The position numbers and the translations under genes are program-made. The notes below the pieces were generated by a model. The model saw only the letters and a list, made by a program, of their open reading frames with translations, was not told where the DNA came from and ran no database searches. A DNA stretch of 64,000 nucleotides from an uncultured Clostridium sp. GTDB taxonomy: Bacteria; Bacillota; Clostridia; TANB77; CAG-508. The stretch lies in contig CANSPP010000001.1 of the NCBI GenBank assembly GCA_947648905.1, forward strand, positions 1 to 64,000, in the 5' to 3' direction. Below, piece by piece: positions 18,900 through 27,587 of the stretch. Numbering within the stretch: the stretch's first letter is position 1; the number at the start of each line of letters is the position of its first letter.

Positions 18900-19736
18900 A
18901 TGAATAAAATGAAATTTAAAATAAAAAATGTAAAATTAGCATTTGCGCTATTAGTAATATCCGCATTTATTGTCCTTGTACTTTATAATGTTTTCGTATT
19001 TTCTGGACTGAATAAGAAAAATGAATTTACTAATCAAATGTTAGAAATTGCTAGTGAAAACGAAAATCCTATTTTTAATATTCAAAAAATTACTACATAT
19101 AGTAGTGCAGATGCCTTTAATGAAGAAGATAATCGTTCTTTACAGAATATGAGTATTTCTCAATTTTCTGACTTAGCTATATATCTTGATAATAGTTTGT
19201 CTTCTTCTGATTTAACTGCTGAAAATACAGTTAGCGAACTTTATATTGATAACATTAAAATCTCAGCTAATTCTGATAAGGGAACTAAAATTTTAAATTA
19301 TAAGAATCCTTTGGATTTTACTACTTATAAAGATTTAGATTCTACTGATAGAATTAACTTTAAGATTATAAGAACTAATGAGCAAAATGAGAATACTAAT
19401 TATGATGAACCTACTTTTTATACAGATTGCTCTAATCCTATTACTTTAGGATTTTTGAATAAGAATATTTTAACTGATTATTCTGCTTCTTCTGATGCTA
19501 ATTCTGTTTCTTTTAATGGTAAGGTTTTACAAGAGGCTGGCGTTAGCTTAGACGATGTTAATTATTCTTTGAGTTTTACTATTCATATTGTTAATAATGT
19601 TGGTCAGAAGTTTGCTTATAATATGAAACTTGATGTTAATCTTGGTGGTGACGATGGCGGTATTTTTAATGGTTATACTAATAATACTGTTACTACTTCT
19701 GGTGATGAGTTTAAGTTTTTTAGAGAGTTAAATTAA
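18900..19736 (+). CDS. Membrane-anchored extracellular protein of unknown function
   Basis: 278 residues. A basic start (MNKMKFKIKNVK) and one hydrophobic helix (about 14-36) are followed by a Ser/Asn/Asp-rich extracellular part with beta-like patterning and no cysteine pair. A GGAG box lies 10 bases upstream of the ATG. It is 27 bases downstream of the glucosaminidase gene and ends in a shared terminator, so the two probably form an operon. I do not recognise the family. Confidence 0.75.
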   Translation: MNKMKFKIKNVKLAFALLVISAFIVLVLYNVFVFSGLNKKNEFTNQMLEIASENENPIFNIQKITTYSSADAFNEEDNRSLQNMSISQFSDLAIYLDNSLSSSDLTAENTVSELYIDNIKISANSDKGTKILNYKNPLDFTTYKDLDSTDRINFKIIRTNEQNENTNYDEPTFYTDCSNPITLGFLNKNILTDYSASSDANSVSFNGKVLQEAGVSLDDVNYSLSFTIHIVNNVGQKFAYNMKLDVNLGGDDGGIFNGYTNNTVTTSGDEFKFFRELN

Positions 19737-19746
19737 TATATAAATA

Positions 19747-19776
19747 GAAAACGTTGACATTTGTCAACGTTTTTTG
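19747..19776 (+). terminator. Intrinsic terminator
   Basis: Stem AAAACGTTGACA / TGTCAACGTTTT followed by a T-run, 11 bases after the stop of the preceding gene. Confidence 0.9.
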
Positions 19777-19832
19777 GTTGGATAATGAAAATGAGAAAGC
19801 ATTTATATTTAAATACTTTCTCATTTTCCCTT

Positions 19833-19906
19833 TGGAGGCGACACCCGGATTCGAACCGGGGATCAGAGTTTTGCAGACTCGTGCCTTACCACTTGGCTAT
19901 ATCGCC
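19833..19906 (-). tRNA. tRNA-Cys (GCA)
   Basis: A 74-nt cloverleaf on the minus strand. Acceptor GGCGATA pairs with TGTCGCC, the D-arm is GCC/GGC, the anticodon loop is CTGCAAA (GCA), and the T-arm is CCCGG-TTCGAAT-CCGGG. CCA is encoded. The loop has the normal seven bases. Confidence 0.95.
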
Positions 19907-19942
19907 ATTAACTTAAAATATTTCTTCGAAAAAGAAATATTG

Positions 19943-20016
19943 TGGAGCAGGTAACGGGAATCGGACCCGTAACTTAACCTTGGCAAGGTTATGTTTTACC
20001 ACTAAACTATACCTGC
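19943..20016 (-). tRNA. tRNA-Gly (GCC)
   Basis: A 74-nt cloverleaf on the minus strand. Acceptor GCAGGTA pairs with TACCTGC, anticodon loop TTGCCAA (GCC), T-arm ACGGG-TCCGATT-CCCGT, CCA encoded. The anticodon loop has the normal seven bases, so this copy gives no sign of four-base decoding. It would read GGC and GGT, not GGA. Confidence 0.95.
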
Positions 20017-20152
20017 ATATATAAATGCGTGTGTTTACGCATTTATTATATTAACAAATTTTATATAAAATGTCAAGAGCGATTAATCATTTTTAAGTCT
20101 ATATTAATTAATATGCTTTACTCTTTGTTTTTATTCCTAAATAATTTGCTTT

Positions 20153-22216
20153 TTATTTTTTGCTACTTTTAGTTTTTCTTTTGGTAGTTCTCTTTTTGGT
20201 TTCTTTTTCAAATTCTGCTTTTTCTTCTGGATTCCATTTTTCACCTTTTTTAGGTTTGTTCCAAGAAATATAATCGCAAGATTTTGGGTTGTTTTCACAT
20301 ATGTAGTAGTTTCTTTTTCTTTTTGTTTTTCTTACTTGTACTGTTGCTCCACATTTTGGACAAGGTACATCTATTGTTTCTACTATTGGTTTTGCATTTT
20401 TACATTCTGGGTATCCTGGACAAGCTAAGAATTTTCCGTATCTTCCATATTTGTATACCATCATTCTTCCACATTTATCACAAGGAATATCTGACACTTC
20501 TTCTTTTAATTCTACGTGTTCTAACTCTTTTTCTACTCTTGCTAATTCTTTTTCAAATGGTCCATAGAATTCTCTTAGCATTTTTTTCCATTCTTCATTT
20601 CCTTCTGCTATTTCATCAAATTCATTTTCTATTTTTGCAGTGAATTCAACATTTATTACATCTGTAAAGTTTTCTGTTAATAGTTTGTTTACTACTCTTC
20701 CTAATTCTGTTGGTACTAGTTGCTTTTGTTCTTTTTCTATGTATCTTCTTTCTAAAATTGTTGTTATTGTTGGAGAGTATGTACTTGGTCTTCCAATTCC
20801 CTTTTCTTCCAATACTTTTACTAAACTTGCTTCTGTATATCTTGGTGGTGGTTCTGTAAAGCTTTGTTTTGGATTTATTTTACTTAAGGCTAATTCTTGC
20901 TTTTCCTTTAAGTCTGGAAGCATTCCTTCTTCTTCTTTTTCTTGTATGTCTGTTCCTTCCACATATAAAGTCATAAATCCCTTAAATTTAAGTAATTGGC
21001 CATTTGCTTTAAAATTATAGTCTCCACTATTTATTGTTACTGACATTGTGTCATAAACTGCTGCTGCCATTTGACTTGCCATAAATCTGTTATATATTAA
21101 TTTATATAATTTGTATTGGTCTTTTGTTAAAGAATCTTTTATACTTTCTGGCTCTAAATCTGCATATGTTGGTCTTATACCTTCGTGTGCATCTTGTGAG
21201 TCTTTTTTAGTTTTATAATATCTGTTTTCGTAGTAATTTTCTCCATATGTATTTACTATGTGTGTTTTTGCTGCAGCTCTTGCTTCTTCTGATATTCTTG
21301 TAGAGTCTGTTCTCATATAAGTAATTAAACCTACTGTGCCTCTTTCTGGTATTTTTACTCCTTCATATAGTCCTTGAGCTGTTGACATTGTTCTTTTTAG
21401 TGTAAATCCTAATTTTCTTGATGCTTCTTGTTGCATTGTACTTGTTGTAAATGGTGGCGCTGGCGTTCTTTTCTTTTCTCCTTTTTTTACTTCTTCAACA
21501 ATATATTTTTCTTTTTCTATTTTTTCTAGTATTTTGTCTACTTCTTCTTTGCTATGTATTTCTAGTTTTTTTCCATTTTGTCCATAGAATTTTGCTTGGA
21601 ATTGTTTTTGTGTTTCTTTGTCTTTTAAGTCTACATATATGTTCCAATATTCCTCTGGTTTGAAGTTTTCAATTTCTTCTTCTCTTTCTACTATTAATTC
21701 TACTGCAACTGATTGTACACGTCCTGCAGATAAACCTCTTCTTACTTTTTTCCAAAGTAGTGGACTTATTTTGTATCCTACTATTCTATCTAATACACGT
21801 CTTGCTTGTTGTGCATCTACTAAGTTTATATCTATATCCCTAGGCTCTTTTATTGCCTTTTGTACTGCCCCTTTTGTAATTTCATTAAATGTTACTCTTG
21901 TTATTTTTGCTTCTTCATCCTTTAGTATTGTTGCTAGGTGCCATGCTATTGCTTCACCCTCACGGTCAGGGTCAGTTGCAAGATATACTTTGTCTGCTTG
22001 CTTTGCCTCTTTTTTTAATAGTTTTACTAGGTCTCCTTTTCCTCTAATGTTTATATATTCAGGTTCAAAATCATTTTCTATATCTACTCCTAGTTTTGAT
22101 TTTGGTAAGTCTCTTATATGTCCCATTGATGCTACTACTTTTGTGTTACCTCCTAGGAATTTTTTTATTGTATTTGCTTTTGCTGGTGATTCTACTATTA
22201 TTAATTTACTTGCCAT
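20153..22216 (-). CDS. topA: DNA topoisomerase I
   Basis: 687 residues. The N-terminal TOPRIM (LIIVESPAKA, DPDREGEAIAWH) and the catalytic Tyr region (GLITYMRTDS near residue 300) are clear. Two C-terminal Cys4 zinc ribbons (CDKCGRM...CPGYPEC and CPKCGA...CENNPKSC) and a Lys/Arg-rich tail end the protein. It relaxes negative supercoils. Length is normal for Firmicutes TopA. It contains no in-frame CGG despite many CGG triplets across codon borders. Confidence 0.97.
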   Translation of the reverse strand: MASKLIIVESPAKANTIKKFLGGNTKVVASMGHIRDLPKSKLGVDIENDFEPEYINIRGKGDLVKLLKKEAKQADKVYLATDPDREGEAIAWHLATILKDEEAKITRVTFNEITKGAVQKAIKEPRDIDINLVDAQQARRVLDRIVGYKISPLLWKKVRRGLSAGRVQSVAVELIVEREEEIENFKPEEYWNIYVDLKDKETQKQFQAKFYGQNGKKLEIHSKEEVDKILEKIEKEKYIVEEVKKGEKKRTPAPPFTTSTMQQEASRKLGFTLKRTMSTAQGLYEGVKIPERGTVGLITYMRTDSTRISEEARAAAKTHIVNTYGENYYENRYYKTKKDSQDAHEGIRPTYADLEPESIKDSLTKDQYKLYKLIYNRFMASQMAAAVYDTMSVTINSGDYNFKANGQLLKFKGFMTLYVEGTDIQEKEEEGMLPDLKEKQELALSKINPKQSFTEPPPRYTEASLVKVLEEKGIGRPSTYSPTITTILERRYIEKEQKQLVPTELGRVVNKLLTENFTDVINVEFTAKIENEFDEIAEGNEEWKKMLREFYGPFEKELARVEKELEHVELKEEVSDIPCDKCGRMMVYKYGRYGKFLACPGYPECKNAKPIVETIDVPCPKCGATVQVRKTKRKRNYYICENNPKSCDYISWNKPKKGEKWNPEEKAEFEKETKKRTTKRKTKSSKK

Positions 22217-22302
22217 AGTTTTCCTCCTTATATTGTGCTTACACTTTGTCGCTATATGTTATTTTAGCTTAATTTGCTATATTTTGCAAGCTTTTTTTGG
22301 AA

Positions 22303-22626
22303 CTATAGTAAATATGAACTCTTTGATAAGTCGCAAATAACATCTTGTACACAAACTGGTGTAACTTCATTGTCTTTTAATATTTTTAAAATTTCGTCTA
22401 CTTTTTCTTCACTATTAGATAAGTATTCGATTGTTTTGTCTTCTGTTTTTGTGTCATTTTCTAAGTATTGTGTTTTTACAATTTTTATTCCATATTTACT
22501 ATTTGATTTATTTACAAACTCGTCTTCATTTATTATTTTGTAGTACTCCAATTTTATTGGATTTTCTACGCCTGCCTCTTTTAATTTTTCCTTTTCAATA
22601 AATATACTTCCATAAAATCTTTTCAT
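22303..22626 (-). CDS. DUF6514 family protein
   Basis: 107 residues. Opening MKRFYGSIFIEKEKL, central YGIKIVKTQYL, and the end NEVTPVCVQDVICD match the small DUF6514 family found in Clostridia; its function is not known. No signal peptide. It has its own Shine-Dalgarno box (GGAGAGGG) upstream and sits just upstream of topA on the same strand. Confidence 0.75.
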   Translation of the reverse strand: MKRFYGSIFIEKEKLKEAGVENPIKLEYYKIINEDEFVNKSNSKYGIKIVKTQYLENDTKTEDKTIEYLSNSEEKVDEILKILKDNEVTPVCVQDVICDLSKSSYLL

Positions 22627-22639
22627 TTTTATCCCTCTC

Positions 22640-22900
22640 CTTCGTATTAAACAAAAATTATAATACTACTATTTTCAAGGGTTTGCAAGATTTTTTCGTC
22701 GCAATTTTTTACACTTTTTTGCTTGTTTTTACATATTTCGTTTTGTGTCGACATATTAGTTTTTGCTTTTGCTTTTTTCTTGTTTGTACTCGACAAATTT
22801 CGATAGATTTTTTTCTTTAATTTTGGTAAAATGTTATTAGATTAGGCCTATATTTAACTTTAAGTTTAATCGTAATTTATTTTCTTATTTTAACATTTTA
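22640..22900. other. Non-coding AT-rich gap
   Basis: About 260 bases with no credible ORF. It contains several T-runs and no clear promoter or conserved structure that I can identify. Confidence 0.5.
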
Positions 22901-22934
22901 TTTTAAAATAGTAGTAATTTTTCATTACTACTAT
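22901..22934 (-). terminator. Intrinsic terminator of the DUF975 gene
   Basis: Stem ATAGTAGTAAT / ATTACTACTAT (22908-22918, 22924-22934), followed on the minus strand by TTTTAAAA. Confidence 0.8.
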
Positions 22935-22956
22935 CTCTATTTAGCAAATTTAATTT

Positions 22957-23898
22957 CTATTGTTCTTCTTCCTTAAGTTGTAGTTCTTCATAGTACTCGC
23001 ATTTATCTTCTATCACCTTGTCTCTTAACACAACATATAATTCTGTTGATGTTGCTGCTTTATATGGATTTGCATATAGTAAGTTTATCATTCCAAATGT
23101 AAAAATTGATGCTATTTCCCAACCTATAAATGATAAGTCTAGTATAAATGCTCTCCATTTGTTATGTCTCATCATTTCTTTTGAAAGTTTAAATGCTTTT
23201 TTTCTTTTTATTTTTGGATTTTCTGCTAATATGTATGGTATCATTCTATATTCATACATTTTTATTGGTCCACCTATAATTGTTAAATACCATAGCATAT
23301 TATATATATTTCTTAGAAACATCGTTATTGCAACATTTATCCAATTGCCTTTTTTAAATATATCTTTTGCAATATTTGTTATCCTTGCATCTTCTTCTCT
23401 TGCTTTTAAAAAGTATTTTCTTCCTGCTACTATTAATGGGTCTCCTATCATTATTACAAATAGTAATGATATTAATGCAGTTAGTGAAAGTGTAACTCCT
23501 AAAAAGGCTTGGTTTATGTTAAATGATGTTATTGCGTCTAATATTTTAAATATGTATTTCTGTGATTTTGTTGCACTATTTACATTTGCTTTTACCATTT
23601 CTATTATTTTCATTTCTGGGTCTGTTAAATTTTCTATTCCTATTTTTTCTTCTGCTTCTGTGATTTTTTCTAGTATTATTTCTACTTTTTCTTGATCAAC
23701 ATCTTCGTCTGTTAACACTTGCTCTTGCCTAACTATGTAAGTTGGATCTAATGTGTCTTCTCCTTGTAGCCAACCTACTATTGATGTGCCAAATTCTCCT
23801 GTTAACATTGCAAGTAAAAAACATATTACTATTGCCGTCCAGTAGTTCTTCTTTACTACTTCTTTAGCTCTAGCTTTTAATTCTTTTCTTTTCCACAT
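22957..23898 (-). CDS. DUF975 family membrane protein
   Basis: 313 residues. The start MWKRKELKARAKEVVKKNYW followed by a hydrophobic helix is typical of DUF975. Further helices lie near 125-165 and 185-220, and a conserved MIPYILAENP region is followed by a cytoplasmic KLSKEMMRHNKWRAF stretch and two more helices. A long acidic insert (about 45-110) sits between the first two helices. No characterised function. Confidence 0.82.
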   Translation of the reverse strand: MWKRKELKARAKEVVKKNYWTAIVICFLLAMLTGEFGTSIVGWLQGEDTLDPTYIVRQEQVLTDEDVDQEKVEIILEKITEAEEKIGIENLTDPEMKIIEMVKANVNSATKSQKYIFKILDAITSFNINQAFLGVTLSLTALISLLFVIMIGDPLIVAGRKYFLKAREEDARITNIAKDIFKKGNWINVAITMFLRNIYNMLWYLTIIGGPIKMYEYRMIPYILAENPKIKRKKAFKLSKEMMRHNKWRAFILDLSFIGWEIASIFTFGMINLLYANPYKAATSTELYVVLRDKVIEDKCEYYEELQLKEEEQ

Positions 23899-23972
23899 TA
23901 TATATTCTCCTAGTTTCTTGTTCTATATAATTATAAACTAAATATTCCTTCTAGGCAAGTGCTTTTGTGGTT

Positions 23973-25190
23973 TTATTTCTTTATATCTTTTAATTTTAGT
24001 ACGTCTCCTGCATTTAATTTTCCTGCTCGGGTTATTGCATTATATCCATATTTGTTTTTTAATTCGTCTACCACTTTATCTAATTTCTCTTGCTTTTCAT
24101 TTTTATTGTTATAAAACAGTGATAGTTGTTCTTCCTCTTTTTCTTTTAAATTGTCTACTCTTACTCCAATTAATCTTATTTCACTTGTTTTTTTGTACAT
24201 TTGATTTAGTAGTTCTTTTGCTTTCGCATATATTTCTTTTGTTGAATCTGTTGCTATTGGCAATTTACCTTGATGCGAAGTATCTGTAAAGTTTTTTGTT
24301 CTTAGCTGTACATTTACTGTTGTCGCTAATAGCTCACATCTTCTCAGTCTATATGTTACTTGTTCTGTTAATGCTAATAATATTTCCTCTAGTTTTTCTA
24401 TTTCATTTATGTTTTGCGGTAATGTTATTGAATTTCCAACTCCTTTTGGTTTTTCTTTTTTATATTGTACTTCTGAATTATCTATTCCATTTGCATATTC
24501 CCACATCTGTATTCCGTGTTTCCCAAATTTTTTACTAAGTATGTTTATGTCTGTTTTTGCTAGTTCTCCTATTGTTCTTATTTGCATATTGTATAATTTG
24601 GGGACTGTTCTTTTACCTAGCATAAACAGTTCCGATACTGGTAAAGGCCACATCTTTCTAGGTATTTCTTCTTCATATAGTGTGTGTATTTTGTCTGGTT
24701 TTGTGAAGTCAGATGCCATTTTTGCTAGTAATTTGTTATGTGCTACTCCTACATTTACTGTAAAGCCTAGTTCTTCCTTTACTCTTTTACTTATTTCTTT
24801 AGCTTTGTTTATTAGTGTATCTTTCATTAAGTATTGTGTCATATCTAAAAAACATTCGTCAATGCTAAATCTTTCTATTTTATCTGTATATTCTAGTAAT
24901 AGGTTATATAGTTTGTCTGAATATTCTCTGTATATATTAAAGTTTGATGAATATATTTTTACTCCTGGACACTTTATTCTTGCTTGATATATTGTTTCTG
25001 CTGTTTTTATTCCACATTCTTTTGCTTTCATACTTTTTGCTAGTACTATTCCTGACCTTTTTGTTTCGTCTCCACCTATTATTGCTGGTATCTCTCTTAT
25101 ATCTATTTTGTTTCCTTTTTTTAGCATATCTACTGCTGTCCAGCTTAAAAACGCATTGTTTACATCTACGTGTAATATTTGTTTCTTCAT
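23973..25190 (-). CDS. dinB: DNA polymerase IV (Y family)
   Basis: 405 residues. The palm motifs are complete: ILHVDVNNAFLSW at the start (metal Asp), SKEC-like KSMKAKECGI, and FSIDECFLDMT (catalytic Asp-Glu). Helix-hairpin-helix and little-finger domains follow (GIGNS-like GVGNSITLPQ). Error-prone translesion synthesis. Single gene with a GGTGATA box upstream. Confidence 0.93.
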   Translation of the reverse strand: MKKQILHVDVNNAFLSWTAVDMLKKGNKIDIREIPAIIGGDETKRSGIVLAKSMKAKECGIKTAETIYQARIKCPGVKIYSSNFNIYREYSDKLYNLLLEYTDKIERFSIDECFLDMTQYLMKDTLINKAKEISKRVKEELGFTVNVGVAHNKLLAKMASDFTKPDKIHTLYEEEIPRKMWPLPVSELFMLGKRTVPKLYNMQIRTIGELAKTDINILSKKFGKHGIQMWEYANGIDNSEVQYKKEKPKGVGNSITLPQNINEIEKLEEILLALTEQVTYRLRRCELLATTVNVQLRTKNFTDTSHQGKLPIATDSTKEIYAKAKELLNQMYKKTSEIRLIGVRVDNLKEKEEEQLSLFYNNKNEKQEKLDKVVDELKNKYGYNAITRAGKLNAGDVLKLKDIKK

Positions 25191-25308
25191 ATTATCACCA
25201 ATGCTATTATAGAATATTTGTTCGTGTTTGTCAAGTGGTTTTTATAAAAAAATTCCTAATGTACAATTTATCACTAATTATTAGCGTTTCTTGTTCATTA
25301 GGATTATT

Positions 25309-26061
25309 TTATCTTTCTATTTTCCTTTTTTGAATTCTGTATGTTATTTTCGAAATTAAGGATGCAGGTGTCAATTTTGCTCCAACTTTAGCTAGTTTTA
25401 CATCTATTCCTGGTACTATATAAAATTTGCCTTTTTCTAATTTCTTTATAGCATATTTTGCTACATCATAGCTGTTTGCCTCTCTCATATGGAACCTAAC
25501 ATTTGCTACATTATTAAAATTTGTGTTTACTGGACCTGGGCATAAAATACTAATTTGTACTTTTGATTTTTCTTGTTTTAATTCTTCTCTAATTGCTTCT
25601 GATAATCTTACTATATATGCTTTAGTTGCATAATATGTAGCCATTAATGGTCCTGGCATAAATCCTGCAATTGATGCCACATTTAATATTTTTCCTTTTT
25701 GGGCTTTTTTCATATCTGTTAAGTACAATTTTGTTAAAATGTGATATGCGGTTATGTTTGTTTTTATCATTTTCATTTCTTTTTCTAAATCTGTTTTTGT
25801 AAAGTTTCCGCAATCTCCAAAGCCTGCATTGTTTATTAATATATCTATATTTTTTACTTGTTCATATAATTTTTTGCAATTTTCTTCTTCACTCAAATCC
25901 ATTGATATGGTTTGTATTTTTGTATTGCATAATTCTTCTTTTACTTGATTTAATTTTTCTTCATCTCTTGCTACTAACACTAGTTCATATCCTTTCTGAC
26001 TTAGTATTTTTGCCATATCTTTTCCTATTCCTGAAGATGCTCCTGTTATTATTGCCTTCAT
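25309..26061 (-). CDS. Short-chain dehydrogenase/reductase
   Basis: 250 residues from the ATG at 26059-26061, which has GAGGTG upstream; the longer ORF start lies in a repeat. TGASSGIGKDMA is the NAD(P)-binding motif, NNAG follows, and YYATKAY holds the catalytic Tyr-x-x-x-Lys. The C-terminal part (FHMREANSYDVAKYAIKKLEKG) matches the YqjQ/DltE-like SDRs. The substrate is unknown. The RNA and oapA unit lies upstream on the same strand. Confidence 0.88.
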   Translation of the reverse strand: MKAIITGASSGIGKDMAKILSQKGYELVLVARDEEKLNQVKEELCNTKIQTISMDLSEEENCKKLYEQVKNIDILINNAGFGDCGNFTKTDLEKEMKMIKTNITAYHILTKLYLTDMKKAQKGKILNVASIAGFMPGPLMATYYATKAYIVRLSEAIREELKQEKSKVQISILCPGPVNTNFNNVANVRFHMREANSYDVAKYAIKKLEKGKFYIVPGIDVKLAKVGAKLTPASLISKITYRIQKRKIER

Positions 26062-26103
26062 TAAAATCACCTCTTTTTTATTATACAACATTTTGTCAAG
26101 GAG

Positions 26104-26156
26104 TGTCCCCCCATGGCAGAAATCTGCCAAAAAGGTCCGTCCCCTTTGGCAGATTT
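26104..26156. repeat. GGGGACG/GGCA-type repeat with two hairpins
   Basis: TGGCAGAAATCTGCCA is a palindrome. It is followed by AAAAGGTCCGTCCCC and a second TGGCAGATTTTT. It probably also ends transcription after oapA. Confidence 0.65.
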
Positions 26157-26157
26157 T

Positions 26158-26721
26158 TTATTTTCTCGAAAATTTATTTAAAACTATTCCAACTGCATGC
26201 ACTATCTTTGTTGATTTGCTATTAGCAACACCTTTTCCTATTGCTTTTCCACCTACTGTAAGTGCTGCTACTAATGCGCTTAGCAAGAATTGTAAATCAA
26301 TGTGTAACCCAAATTGTTCTGTTATTTTCATTGATATTAAAGCACTTATTGCACCACTTAATACCCCACAAATGTCTCCAATTACGTCTGCACATATATT
26401 AGCCACTTTTGGTGCATTTTTTATCAATCTAATGGAATCTTTTGAACCTTTTACTTTTTTGGTTGCTTTTGCGTGAAATTCGTCTTCATTTGCAACTGTT
26501 ACAGCTACTCCTATTATGTCAAAAGTTATTCCTACTACGATTACTAATATTAAAATTAGTATTGCAGATATTAAGTTTAAGTGTGACACTCCATTTGCTG
26601 ATATATATGAAAATATCATCGACAATATAAATGTAATAACAAATACTTCTATAAACCATTTAATATTCGAGTGTTCTTTTTTATTTTTTTGATTTTCTTT
26701 GCTTTCTTGTGTATTACTCAT
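26158..26721 (-). CDS. oapA: OapA, membrane partner of OLE RNA
   Basis: 187 residues with about four hydrophobic helices (about 23-45, 50-75, 110-135, 140-160). Between helices 2 and 3 is ICADVIGDICG, which contains the DxxxD motif reported for the OLE-associated protein family. Size (about 187 residues) and topology fit. It lies 66 bases downstream of the structured RNA on the same strand, the arrangement known for OLE-oapA pairs. OapA binds OLE RNA and holds it at the membrane; the complex is linked to stress and Mg2+ tolerance in Bacillus halodurans. The assignment rests on motif and context; no search was run. Confidence 0.8.
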   Translation of the reverse strand: MSNTQESKENQKNKKEHSNIKWFIEVFVITFILSMIFSYISANGVSHLNLISAILILILVIVVGITFDIIGVAVTVANEDEFHAKATKKVKGSKDSIRLIKNAPKVANICADVIGDICGVLSGAISALISMKITEQFGLHIDLQFLLSALVAALTVGGKAIGKGVANSKSTKIVHAVGIVLNKFSRK

Positions 26722-26766
26722 TTTTGTTTCGTTTTTCTCCTTTTATTTAATTTTTTGTATAATTTT

Positions 26767-26785
26767 AGGCAGATTATATCTGCCT
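26767..26785 (-). terminator. Hairpin between OLE RNA and oapA
   Basis: AGGCAGA / TCTGCCT with a five-base loop at the 3' end of the RNA. The tail is only moderately T-rich, so read-through into oapA is plausible. Confidence 0.5.
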
Positions 26786-26786
26786 T

Positions 26787-27370
26787 TTAATTAGTTTATT
26801 GGTTAAGATGGTCAAAGTCTAAGTAAATTTTACAGTTTAGGTCTAGTCGAATTTCTCTGTTCTCCGCTTAGTATTACTACTAGAGCTGTTTCCATTTAAG
26901 GAGAACATCTACCATTTGGTAGACACCAGATCGCCACTTAAATCTGTACCTTAATCCCTAGACTTCTATGCTACATTTTAGCAAACATTCTAGAAGTTTT
27001 CCTTAACATACATTTTTAACTTTACTAGTCTTTTTTGCAACTGAAATTTCATAATCTAAAGTAAAATAAAATTGGCCTAATTTCACTTTTACTTATGTAA
27101 AAATTAATCCCAATACAGTCACTCGAGACAGGCTACTCTATGTATTTTGTGTCTTGGCACTCAACATAGGTTTAACTTAAATTTTATTTAAGCCTCCGCG
27201 AAATCAGGGTCACTATGTATGCCATTACATACTCCCCTAACCTCTTTACTCCCTGAATACACACAAAACTGGCATTTCGCGCATAAACAAGAAACTTCAA
27301 CGATGTGCCCTTTAGTGGATTTTTAGCCCCACCCTCGTAAAGTTTGTATGACTAGAATAATGCACCATCG
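26787..27370 (-). ncRNA. ole: OLE-type large structured RNA
   Basis: About 584 bases without coding potential on the minus strand, clearly richer in G and C in patches than the surroundings, starting just after a good promoter and ending before oapA. Visible helices include GTTCTCC/GGAGAAC enclosing TAGTA/TACTA, TCTACC-AAAT-GGTAGA, CTTCTA/TAGAAG enclosing GCTA/TAGC, CTATGT/ACATAG and GTATG/CATAC. The 5' part has GAGGGTGGGGCTA. OLE (ornate, large, extremophilic) RNAs are about 600 nt and lie next to oapA; both hold here. Alternatives (ROOL, GOLLD, HEARO) are not usually linked to an OapA-like gene. Ends are estimated from the promoter and the 3' hairpin. Confidence 0.8.
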
Positions 27371-27376
27371 ATATAT

Positions 27377-27405
27377 ATTATACAATTTTTGGCGAAATAT
27401 TCCAA
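27377..27405 (-). promoter_or_regulatory. Promoter of the OLE-type RNA
   Basis: TTGGAA (27400-27405), 17-bp spacer, TATAAT (27377-27382) on the minus strand; places the RNA 5' end near 27370. Confidence 0.75.
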
Positions 27406-27532
27406 CTTTATTTTAAGTCTGTTTTAGTCTTAATTTAAGTTTGATAGTCAATTATAAATCTTTATTTTGTTACTATTCTCTTTTTTTCTCGCTTTATCTC
27501 GTTTTATCTCACTTTTTCATTTTTGTAGTTTG

Positions 27533-27566
27533 GGGCATTTGGGGACGTTTCCTTTTTGGCCCAAGC
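27533..27566. repeat. GGGGACG-type intergenic repeat
   Basis: GGGGCATTTGGGGACGTTTC followed by CTTTTTGGCCC; a variant in which both ends carry GGCC/GGGC in place of GTCCC. Confidence 0.65.
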
Positions 27567-27587
27567 CATTTGAGTTTTTCCTCTTTT

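Noticed and set aside
19943..20016. tRNA-Gly(GCC) as the four-base decoder
   Set aside because: Its anticodon loop has seven bases and it would not read GGA, the commonest codon at the shift sites; any special decoder must lie outside the window.
26787..27370. ROOL, GOLLD or HEARO as the identity of the large RNA
   Set aside because: The adjacent OapA-like membrane protein with DxxxD and the RNA-then-protein order favour OLE. A covariance search would decide.
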